From the NCBI GenBank assembly GCA_934555855.1, contig CAKTFL010000001.1:17072-81071 (forward strand): 64,000 nucleotides of DNA, read 5' to 3'. This document shows positions 59,446 to 64,000 of this stretch, piece after piece. Positions within the stretch are counted from its first letter, which is position 1, and each line of letters opens with the position of its first letter. Below the pieces are notes generated by a model, which saw nothing but the letters and a program-made list of their open reading frames with translations, did not search any database and had not been told where the DNA came from. The DNA comes from an uncultured Sphingomonas sp. GTDB taxonomy: Bacteria > Pseudomonadota > Alphaproteobacteria > Sphingomonadales > Sphingomonadaceae. The position numbers and the translations under genes are program-made.

Positions 59446-60946
59446 CGGCGGATCGGGGGCGGCCGGTGGTCGCGCCCCTTTCCACCCGTGCGGCGTGCAG
59501 GATGGCGTGGTGAAGCTCATCGGGCGTCAGGTTGACCCGGCCATCGTCGTTCGGAATGATCTTTCCGTCCGAGGAGAAGCGCAGCATCACATAGGGGGTG
59601 TGGCGGACGGGGGTCGGCTCGGTCACGCCCGGGATGCTCGGCCGGTGGTCCCCGAAGAAGACCAGCAGGGCCGGCCGGCCCGTACGCGCCAGATGGTCGA
59701 TCAGATCGGTCAACATGCCGTCGCTGCTGCGGACATGATGGAGATAGGCGTCCAGACCGCCTGGCGAACCGGACACCCGTTCCTTCATCCAGGGGCCATG
59801 ATTCTCCATCGTCACGGCATAGATGAACGTCGGTCCCGTCGCGGCGTCGATCAACGTGCCGAGCGACGCGCCGAGCGTCCTGTCGTTGACATATCGGCCA
59901 TTGCCGGGCGCGACAGGCGGGAAGCTTTCCTCCCCAACCAGGCGGTCGAAGCCGATGGCCGGCATCAGCCGGTCGCGTCCGTAGAAGCGCAGATCGTGCG
60001 GATGCACGAACAGGGAGCGGTATCCCCATGCGCCGAGACGGGCGGACAGGGCGTATGATGCCTCGCCCCGTGCCGTGAGGAAGGGATCGTAGCGGCGGAA
60101 CCCGAGCGCGGCCTCGCTGCGGCCGAACAGCACCCCGAATTCCGTCCGCATCGTATAGGCGCCGAAGCCGCTGACGGCGAGGTCGCCCCATTGCCATGCC
60201 ATCGTCCGCGCCCGGGCGAGGCCGGGCAGCGCCAGCTCGCCATCTCCCGTCAGCTCGACGGGATCGGCGAAGGACTCGCACTGCACGACCAGTATGAGTT
60301 CGGGCGGTTCGGGATCGGCGACAGGCTCCCCCTCCCCGGCCGCTAGGGTCGGGGAAGCCGGCGGATCGGGCGTTTCGCGCCAGCGCAGCCAATAGAGAAG
60401 CAGGGAGGCGGCCAGGCCGTGCTTGGCGAGATCCGCCGGCATGTCGGGGGTCCGGGCCAAGGTCGCGCACGCTCCTCCGCCAAGCAGGGCGAGGATCGCT
60501 CCCGCTGCGGCCAGCAACAGCCCGACGCCGACGAGATGCGGCAGGAGGTGCGGCACGAACAGCCAAGCCAGTGCCAGCAACAGGCCCGCCGCTACGATGG
60601 CTGCTCCTGCCTTCTGCCGCGTGGAAAGGGCCGTCAGGTAGAAGCTGGGATGGCGCACCAGCGCGGCGAACAGCGCCAGGTCCGAGAACAGCAGTGGTTC
60701 GCCGAGCATCGCATATTTGGCATTGGAAGCGATGACGAACAGCAGCAGCAGGGCAACGGCCAGCGCCCCCGCGACCGGCATATTGCCTGAGATCGCAAGG
60801 AACAGCCCGAACAGCCCCGTCGTCACCGACAGGTGCAAGGCAAGGCCCGGCCAGCTTCGCCGGCGTGTCAGACGTGGTCGCACGGCCCGGTCCAGCAACA
60901 CGGAGATGGCCATCGTCACCAGAAGAGAAACGGCACCGATCGCCAC
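59420..60946 (-). CDS. LtaS-like sulfatase-fold phosphoglycerol/phosphoethanolamine transferase-type membrane protein
   Basis: 508 residues. Four to five N-terminal membrane helices (to about 155) precede a sulfatase-superfamily domain: ILVVQCESFADP (metal Glu224), GAYTMRTEFGVLFG (Thr265 aligns with the catalytic Thr of LtaS), YRSLFVHPHDLRFYGRD, AVTMENHGPWM and LLVFFGDHRPSIPG. Enzymes of this family transfer phosphoglycerol or phosphoethanolamine from phospholipids onto glycans outside the membrane. A capsule decorating role fits the locus. The start is GTG 60946; ATG 60913 is possible. It reads away from kpsS through a 234-base divergent gap. Confidence 0.85.
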   Translation of the reverse strand: MAIGAVSLLVTMAISVLLDRAVRPRLTRRRSWPGLALHLSVTTGLFGLFLAISGNMPVAGALAVALLLLFVIASNAKYAMLGEPLLFSDLALFAALVRHPSFYLTALSTRQKAGAAIVAAGLLLALAWLFVPHLLPHLVGVGLLLAAAGAILALLGGGACATLARTPDMPADLAKHGLAASLLLYWLRWRETPDPPASPTLAAGEGEPVADPEPPELILVVQCESFADPVELTGDGELALPGLARARTMAWQWGDLAVSGFGAYTMRTEFGVLFGRSEAALGFRRYDPFLTARGEASYALSARLGAWGYRSLFVHPHDLRFYGRDRLMPAIGFDRLVGEESFPPVAPGNGRYVNDRTLGASLGTLIDAATGPTFIYAVTMENHGPWMKERVSGSPGGLDAYLHHVRSSDGMLTDLIDHLARTGRPALLVFFGDHRPSIPGVTEPTPVRHTPYVMLRFSSDGKIIPNDDGRVNLTPDELHHAILHAARVERGATTGRPRSAVNPSANEG

Positions 60947-61180
60947 AGTTCCGCCGCGTTGCCAGCCTTAGATCATTCCTGCGAGGGTGCGCGGGAGGAA
61001 GACGGATGCAACAGGATAGCAGGCCGGATCAATATTGTCGCGGCCGGATGTTCTTGCGCTGACCCGGCCGCCTATCTAGCGCGCCCGTTTTGAGCACTTT
61101 ACGGCAGCGACCCGAGTAAGGGGGGGTGACAGGGTGCACCGCCATCGCCTGTGCCAATGATGTGAGTAAAGGACTGCCGG

Positions 61181-62482
61181 ATGACCGATCTGCCCGTCAC
61201 CCCTTCGGCCTTGTCGAAGGTTGAGGCGCAGCCGCTCGCCCGGCGCAACATCCTGCTCCTGCAAGGGCTGATGGGGCCGCTTTTCCGCCGGGTCGGCCAA
61301 GCCCTGCGGCGCAACGGCTATGGTGTCTACAAGGTCAATTTCAACGGTGGCGACCGGCTGTTCTGGCGTCTGCCGGGCGGCACCGATTATCGGGGCAGCC
61401 TCTACGACTGGCCGGACGCGCTGGCCGGCATGATCCGGGAGCACGGCATCACGGACGTGGTGCTGTTCGGCGACTGCCGGCCGCTGCATATGGCCGCCAT
61501 CGGGACATGCCGCGAGCTGCACGTTCCCGTTCACGTCTTCGAGGAAGGATATATCCGGCCGGACTGGGTGACGTTCGAGGCGGGCGGCGTGAACGGGCAT
61601 TCGAGCCTGCCCCGCGATCCGGCCTGGTACCGGGCGGAAGCGGCGTCCCTTCCCCCCTTGCCGGAACACCGCCAGGTCCCGTCATCCTTTCGGCGCCGCG
61701 CGCTGGAGGCGGTCGCCTATAACTTCGCCGACGTGTTCACCCGGTGGCGCTATCCGTATTGGAAGAACCATCGTCCCTGGCATCCCCTGGTGGAAGCCGT
61801 CGGCTGGGTCCGGCGGTTGCAGCGTCGCAAGGAGGCCGGCGCGCGCTCGAAAGCCCTGGTCGCCAGGCTGGAAGGTAGCGCCGTCCCCTATATGCTGTTC
61901 CCGCTTCAGCTCGATTCCGACGCGCAGATCCGGCTGCATTCCTCCTTCGCGGGGGTGGCGGATGCGTTGCGGATGGTGATCCGATCCTTTGCCGACCACG
62001 CCCCCGCCGGGCTGCGGCTGGTGATCAAGGAGCATCCGCTGGACAACGGGGTTCGCGACTGGCGGGGCGAGGCGGCCGCGCTCGCCGAACTTCACGGCGT
62101 GGCCGATCGCGTCGACTATATGGAAAGCGGCGATATCGTCCCGGTCGCTCGCCAGGCGAAGGGGATGGTGACGATCAACAGCACCAGCGGAACGCTGGCC
62201 TTGGCGCTTGGCGTGCCGGTGATCGTGCTGGGCCAGGCCGTCTACGACATAGAAGGCATAACCTTTCAGGGAGACCTGGACGATTTCTGGCAGGACCCGG
62301 TCAGGCCCGACCCGGAAACCTTTTCCGCCTTTCGCCGCGTGCTCATCGATCGATGCCTCGTGCCCGGCGGGTTCTTCTCCGAGGAGGCCCTGGCGCAGGT
62401 CATGCAGGGCGTCGTCGCCCGGCTGGGCGGGGCCGATCCCCGGATCCCGGCGCAGAAAGCGTCCTTAACCTCCATCCGCTAA
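61181..62482 (+). CDS. kpsS: KpsS-like capsular Kdo transferase
   Basis: 433 residues of the capsule_synth family. Blocks: RRNILLLQGLMGPLFRRVGQ, YKVNFNGGDRLFW (the KpsS opening), DVVLFGDCRPLHMAAI, VFEEGYIRPDWVTFE, YMLFPLQLDSDAQIRLHS, LVIKEHPLDNGVRDW and KGMVTINSTSGTLALALGVPVIVLG. KpsS adds the first Kdo to lyso-phosphatidylglycerol, starting the linker that KpsC extends. Its length is normal. It sits opposite the LtaS-like gene and is followed by rmlA after 84 bases. Confidence 0.9.
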   Translation: MTDLPVTPSALSKVEAQPLARRNILLLQGLMGPLFRRVGQALRRNGYGVYKVNFNGGDRLFWRLPGGTDYRGSLYDWPDALAGMIREHGITDVVLFGDCRPLHMAAIGTCRELHVPVHVFEEGYIRPDWVTFEAGGVNGHSSLPRDPAWYRAEAASLPPLPEHRQVPSSFRRRALEAVAYNFADVFTRWRYPYWKNHRPWHPLVEAVGWVRRLQRRKEAGARSKALVARLEGSAVPYMLFPLQLDSDAQIRLHSSFAGVADALRMVIRSFADHAPAGLRLVIKEHPLDNGVRDWRGEAAALAELHGVADRVDYMESGDIVPVARQAKGMVTINSTSGTLALALGVPVIVLGQAVYDIEGITFQGDLDDFWQDPVRPDPETFSAFRRVLIDRCLVPGGFFSEEALAQVMQGVVARLGGADPRIPAQKASLTSIR

Positions 62483-62566
62483 GAATTGACCCGGATCGGA
62501 AACCTGGGAAGTCCCGCTCATGCCCGTCATACAGCGCATCGTCGTCAGCGACGGGACGGAGCTCGC

Positions 62567-63439
62567 GTGAAGGGGATCATCCTCGCGGGCGGGTCGGGCA
62601 CCCGCCTTCACCCTGCGACGCTGGTGGTGAACAAGCAGCTGCTGCCCGTCTACGACAAGCCGATGATCTATTACCCGCTGTCGGTGCTGATGCTGGCGGG
62701 GATTCGGGACATCCTGATCGTCTCCAGCCCCGATTACCTGCCCAACTACCGGCGCCTGTTCGGCGACGGCGCGGCGCTGGGCCTGTCGATCGATTATGTC
62801 GAGCAGCACCGGCCCGAGGGGTTGCCGCAAGCCTTCACCTTGGGGCGCGAGTGGATCGCGGGCGAGCCTGTCGCGCTGATCTTGGGCGACAACATCTTCT
62901 ACGGCAACGGACTGGTCGGCCTGTGCCGGCGTGCCGCGGCGTGGACGCAGGGGGCGACCGTGTTCGGCTATCACGTCCCCGATCCGCACCGTTACGGCGT
63001 GATCGGCCTGGACGAGGCGGGACGCGTCACCAGCCTGGAGGAAAAGCCGGTCGCGCCGAAATCCAACTGCGCGATGACGGGATTGTACTTCTTCGACAGC
63101 CGCGCCAGCGATTTCGCGGCCGGCCTAAAACCCTCAGCACGGGGCGAGCTGGAGATCACCGACCTGGCGCGCTGCTATCTGGACAGGGGCGACCTTCGAG
63201 TGGAGCAGATGGGGCGCGGCTATGCCTGGCTCGACACGGGAACCCATGAATCGCTGTTGGAAGCGGCGGAGTTCGTCCGCACCGTCCAGCATCGCCAGGG
63301 CATCCAGATCGCCTGCCTGGAGGAGATCGCCTATCATCAGGGCCTGATCACGGCGGAGCAGGCGCGGACGCTGGCCGCGGGGCTGGCCAGGTCACCTTAT
63401 GGCGCGGCGATCCTGAGGGCGATCAACAGTCCGCGCTGA
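62567..63439 (+). CDS. rmlA: Glucose-1-phosphate thymidylyltransferase
   Basis: About 290 residues from GTG 62567, with GGAG five bases upstream; the longer ORF to 62486 has a non-family N-terminus. Motifs: KGIILAGGSGTRLHPATLVV, KQLLPVYDKPMIYYPLSVLM, ALILGDNIFYGNGL, VTSLEEKPVAPKSNCAMTGL and RGYAWLDTGTHESLLEAAEF. It makes dTDP-glucose, the first step toward dTDP-rhamnose. The partner rmlB is convergent across the window edge. rmlC and rmlD of this branch must lie outside the window. Confidence 0.95.
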   Translation: MKGIILAGGSGTRLHPATLVVNKQLLPVYDKPMIYYPLSVLMLAGIRDILIVSSPDYLPNYRRLFGDGAALGLSIDYVEQHRPEGLPQAFTLGREWIAGEPVALILGDNIFYGNGLVGLCRRAAAWTQGATVFGYHVPDPHRYGVIGLDEAGRVTSLEEKPVAPKSNCAMTGLYFFDSRASDFAAGLKPSARGELEITDLARCYLDRGDLRVEQMGRGYAWLDTGTHESLLEAAEFVRTVQHRQGIQIACLEEIAYHQGLITAEQARTLAAGLARSPYGAAILRAINSPR

Positions 63440-63456
63440 CATATCGAGCCATCTAT

Positions 63457-63482
63457 TTGTCTACATGTCGTCAGGTAGACAA
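63457..63482. terminator. Inverted repeat between convergent rmlA and rmlB
   Basis: A perfect 8-base stem (TTGTCTAC / GTAGACAA) with a 10-base loop, 17 bases after rmlA and 2 bases before the rmlB stop on the other strand. Stem is AT-leaning and U-runs are weak on both sides. It may be a bidirectional terminator; factor binding is an alternative. Confidence 0.45.
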
Positions 63483-63484
63483 TT

Positions 63485-64000
63485 CTACGCCGCGATCCCG
63501 CGCCGCTCGGATGCCCTGGCCTCGACCAGCGGCCGCCACCATGCCTCGTTATCGAGATACCAGCGCACCGTCTTCTCGATCCCGGTCTCGAACGTTTCCT
63601 GCGGACGCCAGGCGAGCTCGTCGCCGATGCGGGTCGCGTCGATCGCATAGCGCTTGTCATGGCCCGGCCGGTCGGCGACCGAGCTGATCTGCTCGGCATA
63701 GGACTGGCCGTCGCCGCGCGGGCGCAGCCGGTCGAGGATCGCGCAGACGGTGTTCACCACCTCGATGTTCTGTTTCTCGTTATGGCCACCGACATTGTAG
63801 GTGCGGCCGACCTGCCCCCGCTCGAACACCGCCTGGAGCGCGCGGACATGGTCCTCCACGAACAGCCAGTCGCGGACCTGATCGCCCTTGCCGTAGACGG
63901 GCAGCGGCTCTCCGGCGATCGCCTTGACGATCATCAGCGGGATCAGCTTTTCGGGGAAGTGATAAGGCCCGTAATTGTTCGAGCAGTTGGTGATCAGCAC
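63485..64000 (-). CDS. rmlB: dTDP-glucose 4,6-dehydratase, partial (C-terminal 171 residues in window)
   Basis: The 5' end lies beyond the window. The visible part begins inside the SDR fold at the conserved [20 protein letters not shown], then [59 protein letters not shown] and [14 protein letters not shown], all diagnostic of RmlB. It makes dTDP-4-keto-6-deoxyglucose from the RmlA product. Confidence 0.96.
   Translation of the reverse strand: MLITNCSNNYGPYHFPEKLIPLMIVKAIAGEPLPVYGKGDQVRDWLFVEDHVRALQAVFERGQVGRTYNVGGHNEKQNIEVVNTVCAILDRLRPRGDGQSYAEQISSVADRPGHDKRYAIDATRIGDELAWRPQETFETGIEKTVRWYLDNEAWWRPLVEARASERRGIAA

Noticed and set aside
1..64000. CRISPR arrays, tRNA or rRNA genes, riboswitches
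   Set aside because: Looked for direct-repeat/spacer patterns, cloverleaf signatures and known conserved cores; none recognised by eye.

Overview
The window looks like a surface-polysaccharide super-locus of a GC-rich alphaproteobacterium. A sphingomonad (Sphingomonadaceae) is my best guess, from the high-GC coding style, the PrtD/PrtE-like type I exporter and the Kps/Kds gene set. Genus cannot be read from the sequence alone. No rRNA, tRNA or CRISPR array was found.

Region 1 (1-19052) is almost entirely on the minus strand. It opens with an IS3-family element cut by the window edge. Then, read from high to low coordinates, come a membrane acyltransferase (17850-19052), a CDP-deoxysugar set (rfbF, rfbG, an RmlC-like epimerase, an RmlD-like reductase), an FAD oxidoreductase, a Wzx-type flippase, four tandem family-2 glycosyltransferases, one family-4 glycosyltransferase, a Wzy/WaaL-like membrane protein, a Tat-exported beta-helix protein, and gmd plus fcl for GDP-fucose. 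Many neighbours overlap by 1-4 bases. This is a complete-looking Wzx/Wzy-type repeat-unit pathway built on fucose and a CDP-6-deoxyhexose.

Region 2 (19053-22247) is a decayed mobile patch: a frameshifted Phd-like antitoxin ORF, an N-terminal transposase fragment, and an IS630-family transposase broken by several frameshifts.

Region 3 (22248-29972) is a type I secretion module: membrane fusion protein, ABC exporter and an FkbM-like methyltransferase on the minus strand. Divergent from them is a 933-residue secreted protein with a beta-propeller, RTX repeats and six FG-GAP repeats. An outer-membrane barrel protein follows, behind a strong hairpin.

Region 4 (30113-64000) is an ABC-transporter-dependent (group 2-like) capsule locus. 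It carries kpsT, kpsD, kpsE and kpsM homologues, KpsC- and KpsS-like Kdo transferases, Kdo/CMP-Kdo synthesis (kdsA, kdsD, kdsB), heptose genes (hldE, gmhB), two GT4 enzymes, two methyltransferase-fold proteins plus a second FkbM-like protein, and three unusual large proteins joining TPRs, a beta-rich middle domain and a GT9 (heptosyltransferase-type) domain. A vapBC toxin-antitoxin pair with a perfect palindromic operator sits between the glycosyltransferase part and the Kdo part. Near the right end are a PhyH-type oxygenase, a sterol-desaturase-like hydroxylase, an SDR, an LtaS-like sulfatase-fold enzyme, rmlA and a partial rmlB.

The genes most deserving of study are the three TPR/beta/GT9 fusions and their methyltransferase partners, the altered-active-site enzymes (RmlD-like, histidine-phosphatase-like, GmhB-like), and the propeller/RTX/FG-GAP protein with its exporter.
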